From Neorhodopirellula lusitana (lineage in GTDB: Bacteria; Planctomycetota; Planctomycetia; Pirellulales; Pirellulaceae), in NCBI RefSeq assembly GCF_900182915.1, contig NZ_FXUG01000008.1, forward strand, positions 248,001 to 312,000: a DNA stretch of 64,000 nucleotides. Reading direction: 5' to 3'. The position numbers and the translations under genes were made by a program. Under the pieces are notes generated by a model. That model did no database searches. It was not told the origin of the DNA and worked only from the letters and a program-made list of their open reading frames with translations. Positions 35,245 to 44,488 of the stretch are shown piece after piece; the stretch's first letter is position 1, and every line of letters starts with the position of its first letter.

Positions 35245-36870
35245 CTATCGGAAGGAGCGGACCCAGCGGGTGTTGGTGGTGAGGAGGGCGCGGACTACTT
35301 TTCTAGTTTCTTCGCTTTCGAAAGGGTCGTGCTCGAGTTCGTGTTCTAAGAGCTCGAGCTTCTTGCGGATCAGGTAGCCTTGCATGCGTTGGTAGGGCCG
35401 CAGCTGGCCGGTGCGGATCAACGTGCCGACTTCCAGGCGACGGCTCCAGTCTTCCCAAACCGGTAACCAGAACAGGGCGTGGTCGACCTGGCCGCTGTTG
35501 GCCGCCGATAAACATTCCGCTCGGGCCATGCCGATCTCGTCCAAGCACTCACCCGGCGACGGGTAGTACGCGTAACACGCCACCACACTGAGACTGATCA
35601 AACCGGCCAGCATCGTGGCGCCGATCACGCCGGGCGGGACGACGACGTCGAGGCCGCGGCGGGGCGTGGCTTCTTGGGTCGTCAACGATGAGGCTAGCGA
35701 GCCAGCTTTGGCGGTGGCGATCAGGCGGGCTTCGTCGATGCGCAGGACACGAAACAGCAACCCCAGCGTGGCGATCAGTGCGAACACGGCCAGCGAGGCT
35801 TGCACGCTGATGTCCATTTGCTTGGTCACCATCTCAAGGATCGTGCTGAAGTTGATGGTGTGGTACGCGGACAGTGGGTTGGCGTAAACGTCGAAGGCGT
35901 GCGTGTGGCCGGCGGGTTCGACGCCGGGCGGGACGAGCGGTTTGTTGATGGCGTAGGAGATCGCTAGCACGATCAATAACAGCGACGCCAGCCACAGCGA
36001 GGCACTCTTCCAGCCGTAATGCTTGCCGAACCAAACCGGCGTGGCGAAGTTCATGCCGGCACCCAGGATCAATAGCGTGAACGACGCGCCAGGGGAGTTG
36101 GCGTGCTGGAACATCATGCCCATCTGGCCCATCGCCATCATCGGGGTGGCGTACACGGGCACGGCAACGAACATCATCTTGAGCGGTGCCCACCAATCGT
36201 CGCGTTCGACCTCATGCTGCATCGCTCCATAAGGCAAGACCGCCGCCAGGACGGCGAGCCCGGACAGGGCGAGCAGGGTGATCAACATGGTTTGGCCGGT
36301 CGCTTGACGGCAGACGTGCACGACCGTGGTGAAGACGCGGCGCAAACCGATCAGGTGATCGTCTTGGGATGCATCGGGTAAGGTTTCGTTGGGCGTAATT
36401 TCGTTGGGTGTGATTTCATCGCGATCTGCGGCGGTGTTGGATGATCTTGCGAACCTGTCCCAGAACAGGCCCAGGGCGGTGACGACGACCAGGGAGCCGA
36501 GTGCGAACAGGATGATGACGAGCGGCCGGCTGAGCGTGAGCCCGTAGAGCAGCGAGAGTGGGTTGAAGAGCGGGGCGGATAACGCGAACGCGGACATGGC
36601 TCCGGGTTTGATCTTAGCCCGTCGCATCTCAATCAAGATCGGCAGCACACCAATCGAGCAGACCGGCAACAGCATGCCCACCAACCAGGACTGGGGTAGC
36701 GAACGCAGGGAGTCGCCGCCGAACAGTCGACGCGTGCCGCTATGCCCGAGGTAGTATCGCAAGATCGACGCGATCAGCAGTCCGACCAACAGCGTGGGGG
36801 CGGCTTGGGTGAAGCCTTGCAGGACGCGGATCAGTCCACCGGCCAGCATGACGGATAGGGATTGGCTCAT
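35245..36870 (-). CDS. Permease of the YraQ/DUF318 family
   Basis: A 541-aa polytopic membrane protein. Two permease halves are visible, each with several helices. The first includes PVCSIGVLPI, the position of the family's PxCSCGxxPI motif, and SAPLFNPLSLLYG; the second includes PVYATPMMAMGQMG. The family (UPF0718, ArsP-related) is thought to export or move small or organometal compounds; the substrate here is unknown. A C-terminal hydrophilic tail of about 100 residues is longer than usual. Its ATG overlaps the stop of the lipoprotein gene (ATGA), so it is the last gene of the DUF58-MoxR operon. Confidence 0.78.
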   Translation of the reverse strand: MSQSLSVMLAGGLIRVLQGFTQAAPTLLVGLLIASILRYYLGHSGTRRLFGGDSLRSLPQSWLVGMLLPVCSIGVLPILIEMRRAKIKPGAMSAFALSAPLFNPLSLLYGLTLSRPLVIILFALGSLVVVTALGLFWDRFARSSNTAADRDEITPNEITPNETLPDASQDDHLIGLRRVFTTVVHVCRQATGQTMLITLLALSGLAVLAAVLPYGAMQHEVERDDWWAPLKMMFVAVPVYATPMMAMGQMGMMFQHANSPGASFTLLILGAGMNFATPVWFGKHYGWKSASLWLASLLLIVLAISYAINKPLVPPGVEPAGHTHAFDVYANPLSAYHTINFSTILEMVTKQMDISVQASLAVFALIATLGLLFRVLRIDEARLIATAKAGSLASSLTTQEATPRRGLDVVVPPGVIGATMLAGLISLSVVACYAYYPSPGECLDEIGMARAECLSAANSGQVDHALFWLPVWEDWSRRLEVGTLIRTGQLRPYQRMQGYLIRKKLELLEHELEHDPFESEETRKVVRALLTTNTRWVRSFR

Positions 36871-37607
36871 GATTCGGTCTTTTGAAAGCTGGATAACTCG
36901 TCAGGAATCTTGCTGGCGGATTGGTCGATCAATTGGCACAGCTCGCGAAGCTGTTCCATCAGGTCCGCGTTGAGTGAATTCCCATTGCGCAGGTTGTCGC
37001 TGAGCGAAGAGGCGGGTTTGCTGTTCGGTGCGTCGGGGCTTTCGCTGTCAGGACCGGGGTTTGCAGCGAGATCCGAATTTGGAAGCGGGGCGATCTTGGC
37101 GGTGCGCAAGTCGGCGGTCAGGTTTTCGGCGGCCTCGTGCAGCGGCACCCAGTCGTCTTCGCGAAGATTGGTGTCGGCGGCGATCTCGGCGGTCCAGCTG
37201 ACCAAATCTTTGATTTCCGCAAGAGATGTGGCATCCATGCGGGGCTGGTTCAATCGTTCGCGCAGTTTGCTGGACAGGTCCGGCAGGTCGGCGGGCCAGT
37301 GTGCGGCAACGGCGTGGTCGTCTTCAAAGTGCGACGCCTTGGGTGCCTCTTCGGGTTCACCGCAGCCCACCACCAAGACCATCAACAGCCCAAGCAACAA
37401 AGCTCTCGCCCCACCTCGACTGAACAACACCAAGGCCCATCGATTGTCCCACCTAGCATCGTCGGAATCATGGGTGTCGGGTTTGGATGTAGCGGAAGTC
37501 GTCAAGACTTTCGTTTCCCCACGTGTTCGAAACTCTTGACGAGTTCGGCTACGCCAGGAGCTGTTCCGGCGATGCCTGGTCACGTCCGTTAAAAACTTTC
37601 GCATCAT
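36867..37607 (-). CDS. Probable lipoprotein of unknown function
   Basis: A 246-aa frame starting in an ATGA overlap with moxR and ending in an ATGA overlap with the permease gene. A hydrophobic stretch ALLLGLLMVLVVGC ends in a lipobox-like VVGC at about residue 82, so the true start may be internal, although the coupled ATG at 37607 fits operon structure. The mature part is acidic and helical, with no recognised domain. Small lipoproteins of this sort occur in some MoxR/DUF58 clusters. I infer an envelope role only from the neighbours. Confidence 0.6.
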   Translation of the reverse strand: MMRKFLTDVTRHRRNSSWRSRTRQEFRTRGETKVLTTSATSKPDTHDSDDARWDNRWALVLFSRGGARALLLGLLMVLVVGCGEPEEAPKASHFEDDHAVAAHWPADLPDLSSKLRERLNQPRMDATSLAEIKDLVSWTAEIAADTNLREDDWVPLHEAAENLTADLRTAKIAPLPNSDLAANPGPDSESPDAPNSKPASSLSDNLRNGNSLNADLMEQLRELCQLIDQSASKIPDELSSFQKTES

Positions 37608-38608
37608 CGGTACTCCGGCGCAGGCACGGTGTCCAGCAAGCGATCGATCACACCGTCGACGTTATCTGTCGTTGTCAGCAAACGCACCGACAACACCGGC
37701 CGGGCTACGTGGGCGATGTCGCTGGGCGTTACGAAATCGCGGCCATTGATCACCGCCCAGGCTTGGGCGATTCGTTGCCAAAGCAGCATGCCTCGCGGGC
37801 TAACGCCGAGCTGGATCGACGGGGCGTTGCGAGTCGCCTCCACCAAATCAACCAGGTACTCCCGGACTCGCGGGTGGACCGTGATCGTCCGCACGCGTTC
37901 TTGGATCTGGGCCAGTTCCGACAACGTCAGCACGCTGGATTCGGACTCGGATTGCGAGTGGTCACGGGACGCCGCTTCCAGGATTTCGAGTTGCGATGCC
38001 CGATCGGGATAACCGATCGCCAGCTTGATCGTGAACCGGTCGAGTTGAGCTTCGGGCAGCGGGTAGGCTCCGTGCGAATCGATCGGGTTTTGTGTCGCGA
38101 TCACGAAGAACGTTTTCGATAGCGGGTAGGGCACCGCGTCGATCGTGACTTGGCGTTCGGCCATCGCTTCCAACAGCGCGCTTTGGGTTCGCGGTGTTGT
38201 GCGATTGAGTTCGTCGGACAGCAACACGTCGGAAAAAACCGGGCCGGCGTGAAATTCGAACTCACGAGTCTTTTGGTTGAACAGATTGAAGCCCGTCACA
38301 TCGGATGGCAACAAGTCGGGCGTGCACTGGACCCGTGCCATCTTGCCACCGATGCAGGCGGCGACCGCTTTGGCTAGCGTGGTCTTGCCCGTTCCCGGCA
38401 GGTCGTCGAGCAACAAGTGGCCGCGAGATAGCAGGCAGGCGATGACCAGTTCGATCGCGTCCTGTTTACCGAGCAACACCGTGCCCAGTCGATCACGCAG
38501 GCGATCGATTTGCGCCGCCACGGCTGGGATTTCGAGCGGGCGATTGGCTGACGAATGAACGGACTGTGAGGGTGTGGATTCGGCGGCAGATTCAGCAGTC
38601 ATCATCAC
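37604..38608 (-). CDS. MoxR-family AAA+ ATPase
   Basis: A 334-aa AAA+ protein with Walker A LPGTGKTT in DDLPGTGKTTLAKAVA, Walker B with the LLSDELNRTTPRTQSALLEA pattern, and sensor region VIATQNPID, all hallmarks of the MoxR subfamily. MoxR ATPases act as chaperones with DUF58 or von Willebrand factor A proteins, usually encoded next to them. Both ends overlap neighbours by 4 bp (ATGA), showing coupled translation in the order DUF58, transglutaminase-like, MoxR, lipoprotein, permease. Confidence 0.95.
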   Translation of the reverse strand: MMMTAESAAESTPSQSVHSSANRPLEIPAVAAQIDRLRDRLGTVLLGKQDAIELVIACLLSRGHLLLDDLPGTGKTTLAKAVAACIGGKMARVQCTPDLLPSDVTGFNLFNQKTREFEFHAGPVFSDVLLSDELNRTTPRTQSALLEAMAERQVTIDAVPYPLSKTFFVIATQNPIDSHGAYPLPEAQLDRFTIKLAIGYPDRASQLEILEAASRDHSQSESESSVLTLSELAQIQERVRTITVHPRVREYLVDLVEATRNAPSIQLGVSPRGMLLWQRIAQAWAVINGRDFVTPSDIAHVARPVLSVRLLTTTDNVDGVIDRLLDTVPAPEYR

Positions 38609-41262
38609 GTCGCCTCCGTCGAAAGTTGACGGAAGGTTTTAATCTTCAGATGCATGAGGAGTTCCTTGGTAACGGTGAGGTCGTCAGTGTTGGGTGGTTG
38701 GTTGCCGAACGTGACCCGATCGGCCGCGTTACAGAACCGCTGGACCAGTGGGCGGTTTTGGGAATGCTGGGTCAGGGCGAGCAGCCAATCTCGCTGCGGC
38801 CGGCCCGGTTGGCGGGGGCATCCGGCCAGCTTGGCTCGCGTTTGCAACACTCGCATCGCTAGGGTCAAGCGGCCGCGTGGCCAGACCAGCGAGCCGAGCG
38901 GGTACAACGTCGCGAGTAGCCATTCCAGCCACACCAGCCGCGTGGCCCACATCAATCCGGCGACTAGCACGATGATGCAGGCGTGGGGCCAATGGGCGAT
39001 CGCGAACCGTTTGACCACTAACCAGGTCGATGGCGTGTAGACGGGCGGTTGGTAGCCCGGCGTGGGCTCGATTTCGAACCAGCGGCCGGGGGCGAGCGAG
39101 ATCTCGGGCCAAACGTGACAATCGGTCGGAAGGACGTTGGAGTGCTTGGCCGCGACGTCCATCGCGGTGGGGCGAACGTAAAAGCCGGTCGCCAAACGTG
39201 ATTTCAATCCGATCTGGCGAGCCATCAGGGCGGCGGTCGTCGCGAACAGGTGATCGCCGCCGCGACGTGATTCGAGGAAGTCGCTGATGGGGTCGCCGGA
39301 GGTGGATTCAAAGGTGCGATCGAAAACGAATTCTTCGCGTAGGTGCGAGACGATCGCTTGCAGCTTTTCATAGGGATGCGTGCAGCCGGTCGTCCACCGG
39401 GCTGCGAGCGTTTGCAGGCTGGCTTGAAGTTGTGGGGTCAGTTGTGAATCGAGTGGTGAATCGAGTGGTGAATCGAGTTGGGCTTCAAGCTGCTTGTCGA
39501 GTTGGGTTTCAGGTTGCGTTGCCGGTTGTGGATCAGCTTGAGAGGCGTTGATTGGTTTGGGAGCGTTCGTGGTCAGCCGCTCCCACAATTCGTCTTCCAT
39601 GATTCGGGCGGAGGCGAGATGGACGACGGTCAGTGGCGGGACTTTTTCGCGACCGGGCATGAAGTAACACCCGTCGTCTTCGATGCCGAAGAAGTCTTGG
39701 CGGTCGATGTCTTTGATGTGCAGTCCCGACGTCAACATGGGTGTTGGCAATCGTGTCGAATCGAGTCGCACGATTTTCAAGGCACTGACGTCTAGCGCCG
39801 CTCGATCGGGTTTCGGTACCCCACGATGTGATGCGAGTGTGGGCGATGCGAGTGTGGGGTCACGCATGGCGAGGGGATCGACGAACCATGCTTCGCCGCC
39901 ATGGTCCCTGCGTGTCAGCTTTTCGTTGCGATGGTGGGTGCGACTCGACCAATCCAGCCCATCGAAATGGTCGTAGCGGTTCATGGCTAAGCGAATCCCG
40001 GTGGCTCCGGACCACTGCACCACTGCGTTTTCAGCCGCGTCGGTTAGCTCGCGATGGACGGCGGGTGGCTTGCGGTCGGTCGAAAAGGAAGAACCGCCTT
40101 TCTCGCTTTTGGCGGTTCGCTGATGTGCCTCGATCACTTTATCCGGGGCCATCCCCTGCCGACGTTCCGACTTGTTTTTCAGTTTGGGCTGGCCAATCGA
40201 ATCGCTAAACATGTCAAACAGTGTCGACTGAGTGGACTCCAGGAAGATGTCCGAGTCGACCGCACCAAAGGACTCCGCATGGTCCTCCGCCGCTACCGCC
40301 GCGTCGCCGTTGCCCACGCCACTGCGGGCTCCCTCGTCGGTCCAAGTCGTCCCGCCGCTGGTTGGCATGAAGCTCCACGGCAGGTGCCGCGATTCGCTGA
40401 ATCGATCTCTTGCGAACAGCGTCCCCATGATGCAAAGGCAAAGGGCCGCGATGACGGACATGGAGCGCACACTCATGCTGCGATGCACGTTTTCGACGGC
40501 GCACAGTTCCAGTCGTTCCCAGTGGTTCGATGTTAAGTGCCAAACGCAAATCGTCATCCAAGCGATCGACAGCCAGACCGCTTGGCGATCGTCGGAAATC
40601 GCGGTCGCAAACAACGTCAGGAACCCGGACACGACCAGCGACATGGCTTGGTGCCGCGTTTGATTCCGAGTTTGAATTTGCTGGGCGGGTTGCGCGTTTT
40701 GGCTGACGGTGTGCGGTTGGCTGGCTGTGTGCGGCTGGCTTGTTGAATCTTGTTGGCTGGCCGGATTGGGGTGGCTGACGGGAGCGGGGTGGCTGGCTGA
40801 GTCGAGTTGGTTGGCTGGATCGTGTGGGCGGGTTGTGGCCAGTGCGAGCGAAACGGTTCCGAAGGTTGTTAAGGCGGTGATCTCGAAAGCCATGGGGGCG
40901 TCAAAGAACCGGGCCAGGATCGCGAAGGCGAGCGGTGTCAGCGTGAGCGCCGTCGCGGTGCCGATTGCCCAGTTGAAGGGACGTTTGGTGGGCGGTGTTG
41001 GAGACGTTGGTTCCGCTAACGGATCCGCGTGTGTTGATTCGGACGGCTCCGCTGGATTTGTCGCGGATGGTTTGGATGGCATCTTGTTGGAACGGGCCGC
41101 GATCAACAGGTTCAACGCTACCAGGATCGCGATCACGATCATCTCGGACAGGAACAGCGGTCGCGGTTCGACTGAATAACGCAGCAAGCCGACCGTGACC
41201 ATCGACACGATCGCCAGGAGGACGGTTTCGACCGTGCGGCGATTAAGCGACGCAGCGATCAT
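38605..41262 (-). CDS. Transglutaminase-like (TgpA-type) membrane protein without the catalytic Cys
   Basis: An 885-aa protein with N-terminal membrane helices, a long low-complexity segment rich in SQP-type repeats between helices, an extracytoplasmic domain, and a final membrane helix (about 755-780). The transglutaminase core is clear from spacing: ISDFLESRRGGDHLFATTAA, LKSRLATGFY, and CHVWPEISLA with His716, then WFEIEPTPGY. At the place of the nucleophilic Cys (GxCxxFA in TgpA) the sequence has Asp670 (GGDHLFA), and the usual acidic DPT residue is Glu. The protein may therefore be inactive as a transglutaminase. The family works with MoxR and DUF58 in envelope processes. Confidence 0.85.
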   Translation of the reverse strand: MIAASLNRRTVETVLLAIVSMVTVGLLRYSVEPRPLFLSEMIVIAILVALNLLIAARSNKMPSKPSATNPAEPSESTHADPLAEPTSPTPPTKRPFNWAIGTATALTLTPLAFAILARFFDAPMAFEITALTTFGTVSLALATTRPHDPANQLDSASHPAPVSHPNPASQQDSTSQPHTASQPHTVSQNAQPAQQIQTRNQTRHQAMSLVVSGFLTLFATAISDDRQAVWLSIAWMTICVWHLTSNHWERLELCAVENVHRSMSVRSMSVIAALCLCIMGTLFARDRFSESRHLPWSFMPTSGGTTWTDEGARSGVGNGDAAVAAEDHAESFGAVDSDIFLESTQSTLFDMFSDSIGQPKLKNKSERRQGMAPDKVIEAHQRTAKSEKGGSSFSTDRKPPAVHRELTDAAENAVVQWSGATGIRLAMNRYDHFDGLDWSSRTHHRNEKLTRRDHGGEAWFVDPLAMRDPTLASPTLASHRGVPKPDRAALDVSALKIVRLDSTRLPTPMLTSGLHIKDIDRQDFFGIEDDGCYFMPGREKVPPLTVVHLASARIMEDELWERLTTNAPKPINASQADPQPATQPETQLDKQLEAQLDSPLDSPLDSQLTPQLQASLQTLAARWTTGCTHPYEKLQAIVSHLREEFVFDRTFESTSGDPISDFLESRRGGDHLFATTAALMARQIGLKSRLATGFYVRPTAMDVAAKHSNVLPTDCHVWPEISLAPGRWFEIEPTPGYQPPVYTPSTWLVVKRFAIAHWPHACIIVLVAGLMWATRLVWLEWLLATLYPLGSLVWPRGRLTLAMRVLQTRAKLAGCPRQPGRPQRDWLLALTQHSQNRPLVQRFCNAADRVTFGNQPPNTDDLTVTKELLMHLKIKTFRQLSTEAT

Positions 41263-42586
41263 GACCAGCCTCCGTCCAGAAGCGATTCATCCACGTCGCT
41301 AGGTCGGTGGACTGGTTGAAAGAGACGTGTCGCAAGGTGCCTGCTCGACGAACCGCCGCGTGGGGATCGTGAACGCACACGCTGTTGGAAATTTCCAGCG
41401 ATGGACGCGACGGTGATCGTTGTGCCAGCGGCGATGTCGTGTCGCTGAGCGGGATTCCTTCAAGCGGAATGTCGGTTAGTGCTTCCAGGATTTGACGGCG
41501 GCCTTGTTCGCCATTTCCGAACCGCATCAAGCGGTCTCCGATTCGAACTCGCATCGGCACCCGGGTTTGATGCAGGTGCACCAGCAGGCTGGCGGCCACG
41601 CGGATTCGGGTGTTCAGGACTGGGGCAGGCCGCGTGTCGATCCACACATCCAGTTCGGCCGCTTCGGGGGCACCGCGTTCGGAGATGGTCAACGAGTCTG
41701 TTCGAGCGGACGCGACCCAGTTCACTTGTTTCGCCGAATCGCCGCGGCGGTAAGCCCGCACGCCGACAAAGTCGCCACTGCGTCCACCTCGCTGGCCCTC
41801 GCCCTCGTCCGCAGCCGTTCGGCCCATCAAGGGGCAGACGCCAGTGATCGAGTACACCGCCGGCCAAACCGTCATGGACGATTCCTGTTTGATGCGTTTT
41901 CGCGCGGTCCAGATTCCAAACGGGAACGAGCACGCGACAAAGGACGGCGATTTGGGGTACCGTCCGCGAAGAGTGGGACGCACGTCGGTGCCGTAGTCAG
42001 CCCGGCACATCGGTGGCACGCACGCCAAGCCGACGTTGGCGGAAGTGGTGTCGAATGTTTCATCGTCGAAGTAGCCTTCGATCGTGAGGCCCCAAACCGG
42101 CAAGGGAACTCGGTTCAAGACGGACACGATCAGACGGCAGGAATCGTTTTCGTGGACGGTGTCGATTTCCGGTCTCAGTGAGCATGAAACGACGTTCACC
42201 GCCGCCAATGGCCACACCATTCCCACGGCGATCAAGGCGACCAACGCGCCAGCCATCGTCCAGCCGATCGGGCTGAAGTACGCACCGACCAAGCCGCAAA
42301 CCAGGGTCGCCAGCACGAACCAGCCGATGGGTTCTTTCAACCAGTACACGAAGCGATTGGCCCACGGGCAAAAGTCCGTCGTCAACAGTCGCAGGGCGAG
42401 AGAGTCGCCAGTGAGAGAGTCGCCAGTGAGAGAGTTGCCAGTGAGTGAGTCGTTAGCGGGGGAGATTGGCGGATTGAGGGGCGGATCAATCGATGTGGCC
42501 CCGTGTCCCATGGCAGACCCGTGTCCCATGACTTGATCATTCGCAAGATTCACGGGCATCGTCGGATCCAAAGTAGACGTTGACAT
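41243..42586 (-). CDS. DUF58 domain protein
   Basis: A 447-aa protein. The N-terminal 60 residues contain short repeats (SLTGDSLTGD), followed by two membrane helices. The DUF58 block appears in the centre as GGRSGDFVGVRAYRRGDSAK followed by QVNWVASART, and continues into a VWA-like part (AAELDVWIDTRP). DUF58 proteins are the standard partners of MoxR ATPases. ATG 42586 (MSTSTLDPT) is preferred; in-frame sequence upstream to 42697 is not family-like. The stop overlaps the transglutaminase-like gene by 20 bp, and this is the first gene of the operon. Confidence 0.9.
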   Translation of the reverse strand: MSTSTLDPTMPVNLANDQVMGHGSAMGHGATSIDPPLNPPISPANDSLTGNSLTGDSLTGDSLALRLLTTDFCPWANRFVYWLKEPIGWFVLATLVCGLVGAYFSPIGWTMAGALVALIAVGMVWPLAAVNVVSCSLRPEIDTVHENDSCRLIVSVLNRVPLPVWGLTIEGYFDDETFDTTSANVGLACVPPMCRADYGTDVRPTLRGRYPKSPSFVACSFPFGIWTARKRIKQESSMTVWPAVYSITGVCPLMGRTAADEGEGQRGGRSGDFVGVRAYRRGDSAKQVNWVASARTDSLTISERGAPEAAELDVWIDTRPAPVLNTRIRVAASLLVHLHQTRVPMRVRIGDRLMRFGNGEQGRRQILEALTDIPLEGIPLSDTTSPLAQRSPSRPSLEISNSVCVHDPHAAVRRAGTLRHVSFNQSTDLATWMNRFWTEAGHDRCVA

Positions 42587-42887
42587 CACACTCAACCTAA
42601 ACCGGTAACTTGATAAGTAAGCGAAACCCCGCCGCACGCGCATCAGCCAACTGATTGCGGTTTTGGTCGGACCATGCACCAGCCAAACTGTGCACATGCG
42701 AGCGGAGAATTCGAGGTCGCGATTCAGCGCACGCGTGAAGAGGGCGGGCGTGATGGGCGAAGTGGCAAAGCCATCCGCGGGATCTCAACGGCAGTGCAAA
42801 CGCACAGCGGTTTGAGTTCCATCAGGCAACGTTTCTTCAAGTTCGTGCACAGGCCTTCAATGAACCTGTGAATCGCGAAACGACAGA
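42587..42887. other. Spacer with no gene seen
   Basis: This stretch lies upstream of the DUF58 gene and downstream of the Cys/His-rich gene. It should hold the promoter of the DUF58 operon, but I could not identify convincing boxes or repeats. Confidence 0.4.
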
Positions 42888-43397
42888 CTACGAAGCGAGA
42901 ACCGGTGGACCGCGAGCGGGCGGCGAAGACAGGACGACGGAGTAACCGTGTCGCTGGTAGGGAAGGAAAGAAGCGTCGCAGACCGGCAGGCCGATCGGTG
43001 AGACGTCTAGGCTGGGTGAAACGCCGATGGGCGCGGCAAGCGATTGGCAGATCGAACAGCGGCTCGAATCGTGCTCATGTTCGCAATGTGATTGTTCCGC
43101 CGGAGCGTGTTCAGCAGAGTGTTTGGCGAGCTGGGTGTCGGAAACAGCGTCGTGCGTGGTAGCCGGACGTCGCCGACAAAAAGCACAATCGTGGTTCTGG
43201 GCTGAATCCGCCGCGTCAGAAAGGGCCGCCGAGTCAGAAAGATGCGTCGTACCGGATTCGACTAGCGAAACGCCACAAGCCTGTCCCGAACAGCAATCCT
43301 CGTCGCACGTGGCGACGTGGAGCCACGCCGGTGCATGACCCAGCAAAGCCAGGGCGCACAGCAAGGTGGCGGTAAGATGTCGGAACGAAGTGAACAC
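42888..43397 (-). CDS. Secreted Cys/His-rich protein, paralogue of the gene at 7977-8573
   Basis: A 169-aa protein with a signal-peptide-like start (LTATLLCALALLGHAPAW) and HVATCDEDCCSGQAC directly after it. Then come HDCAFCRRRP, CEHEHDSSRCSICQSLAAP, and a C-terminal SSPPARGPPVLAS. Its start, first cluster, CxICQxLAAP motif and RGPP tail align with the 198-aa protein near 8 kb, while the middle differs. The many Cys and His residues suggest metal binding; I know no named family. It is a monocistronic gene with a GTG start. The leader motif 40-57 bp upstream is shared with the paralogue. Confidence 0.7.
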   Translation of the reverse strand: MFTSFRHLTATLLCALALLGHAPAWLHVATCDEDCCSGQACGVSLVESGTTHLSDSAALSDAADSAQNHDCAFCRRRPATTHDAVSDTQLAKHSAEHAPAEQSHCEHEHDSSRCSICQSLAAPIGVSPSLDVSPIGLPVCDASFLPYQRHGYSVVLSSPPARGPPVLAS

Positions 43398-43954
43398 GGG
43401 GGGACCGTTACGCGGAACTACTCAATCTAGAAAACCTCAGTCCGACCAAAGACTCATGCGACATACGATCGATGCTGGGGCTTGGTTCGTCAAGAGACAA
43501 AAATTCGGTTGCCGGGCGGTTTGCGAAACCTTCACCAAGATCTCGCGAGCCATTCCGAGGGCCCGCTGGTGACCATTTTGCGAATTTATTGAAAACAGGC
43601 GCAAAACAATCCCTTTGACCCGGGATAGATAAGCGCACGAGCGTGCAAATGCCAGTGAAAACGCCTGTCAGTGAAAACGCCCGCAAGTGGCCACGGGCAT
43701 CCGCCGCCCGAAGGCAGATCCGTCATCTCGAAAGATTACCCGTCCTATACCCGTAGTCGTACCTATATCCGTAGTCGATGTCGCCAGACTTCGGGAAGCG
43801 TCGCTCAGCCAAGGTCCTTCAGCCGAGGCTGGGCAGCCTGAGCCGTTACGCCTGGATCCTGGTTTAGCCGGAATCTTGGTTTAGCCGGAAACCTGGTGAG
43901 TCCACCTGCGGATCCAATCGCAGACCGCTTCCTAAGCCGGAAACTCGATCGAAA
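43398..43954. other. Spacer between divergent genes
   Basis: Apart from the leader motif at 43436-43454, this stretch contains TCGATGTCGCCAGACTTCGG at about 43770, a copy of the dispersed motif found near 4860, 50130 and 50490, and short near-repeats CCTGGTTTAGCCGGAA at about 43858-43890. The promoter of the sigma factor gene must be here, but is not clear. No gene is supported. Confidence 0.5.
43436..43454 (-). promoter_or_regulatory. Conserved leader motif, second copy
   Basis: On the minus strand the sequence reads AGTCTTTGGTCGGACTGAG, starting 57 bp before the GTG at 43397. It differs at one base from the motif at about 7921-7939, which lies 56 bp before the GTG of the paralogue. A GTAT sequence lies 12-13 bp upstream of the motif in both. 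The surrounding leader sequence is otherwise different, so the motif itself seems to be under selection. Confidence 0.5.
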
Positions 43955-44488
43955 GTGAATCCCGTCAGCGAAGAAAAATCTCAAGACGAGTTTGTCCGCC
44001 TGTTGGCTTCCGTCACGACTCAGTTGATGTCGTACATCCGCATTCTGGCGTTCAATAACCGCGAGGACACCGATGAGGTGTTCCAGCGGACGTGCTTGGT
44101 CTTATGGCAAAAGTTTGACCAGTACGACGCCGACGGGAACTTTGCCGCGTGGGCTTGCCGGACGGCCTACTTCGAGGTGCTGAAGTTGCGTGACGCCCGG
44201 CGAAAGGTGCAGCTGTTGGGCGATTCGGCGATGGAGGCACTCGCGATCGCGGCGATCCCGCTTTCGGAACAGTGGAGTCAGCGCCGGCACGCTTTGGTGG
44301 AATGTGTTGAGAAGCTTGATGACGATCACGCCGATTTGATCAAGCGAAGGTACTTTGATGGGGCGGATGTCCAGACGATTGCAGACGCTACCAGTCGGTC
44401 GATTCACTCCATCTATCGCGAACTGACTCGCATCTACGGAATTCTGATGAGATGCGTTGAAACACAATCATGGGAAAACACAGTATGA
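43955..44488 (+). CDS. ECF-type RNA polymerase sigma factor
   Basis: A 177-aa sigma factor. Region 2 is visible in TTQLMSYIRILAFNNREDTD followed by EVFQRTCLVLWQKFDQYD and NFAAWACRTAYFEVLKLRD, and region 4 in LIKRRYFDGADVQTIADATS followed by RSIHSIYREL. The pattern and length fit the planctomycete/verrucomicrobial ECF group, which is typically encoded before a FecR-LamG membrane protein. The start codon is GTG (MNPVSEEKS). Its stop overlaps the next ATG by 4 bp (ATGA), so the two are coupled. It probably directs transcription of carbohydrate or envelope genes, but no target promoter can be assigned. Confidence 0.93.
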   Translation: MNPVSEEKSQDEFVRLLASVTTQLMSYIRILAFNNREDTDEVFQRTCLVLWQKFDQYDADGNFAAWACRTAYFEVLKLRDARRKVQLLGDSAMEALAIAAIPLSEQWSQRRHALVECVEKLDDDHADLIKRRYFDGADVQTIADATSRSIHSIYRELTRIYGILMRCVETQSWENTV

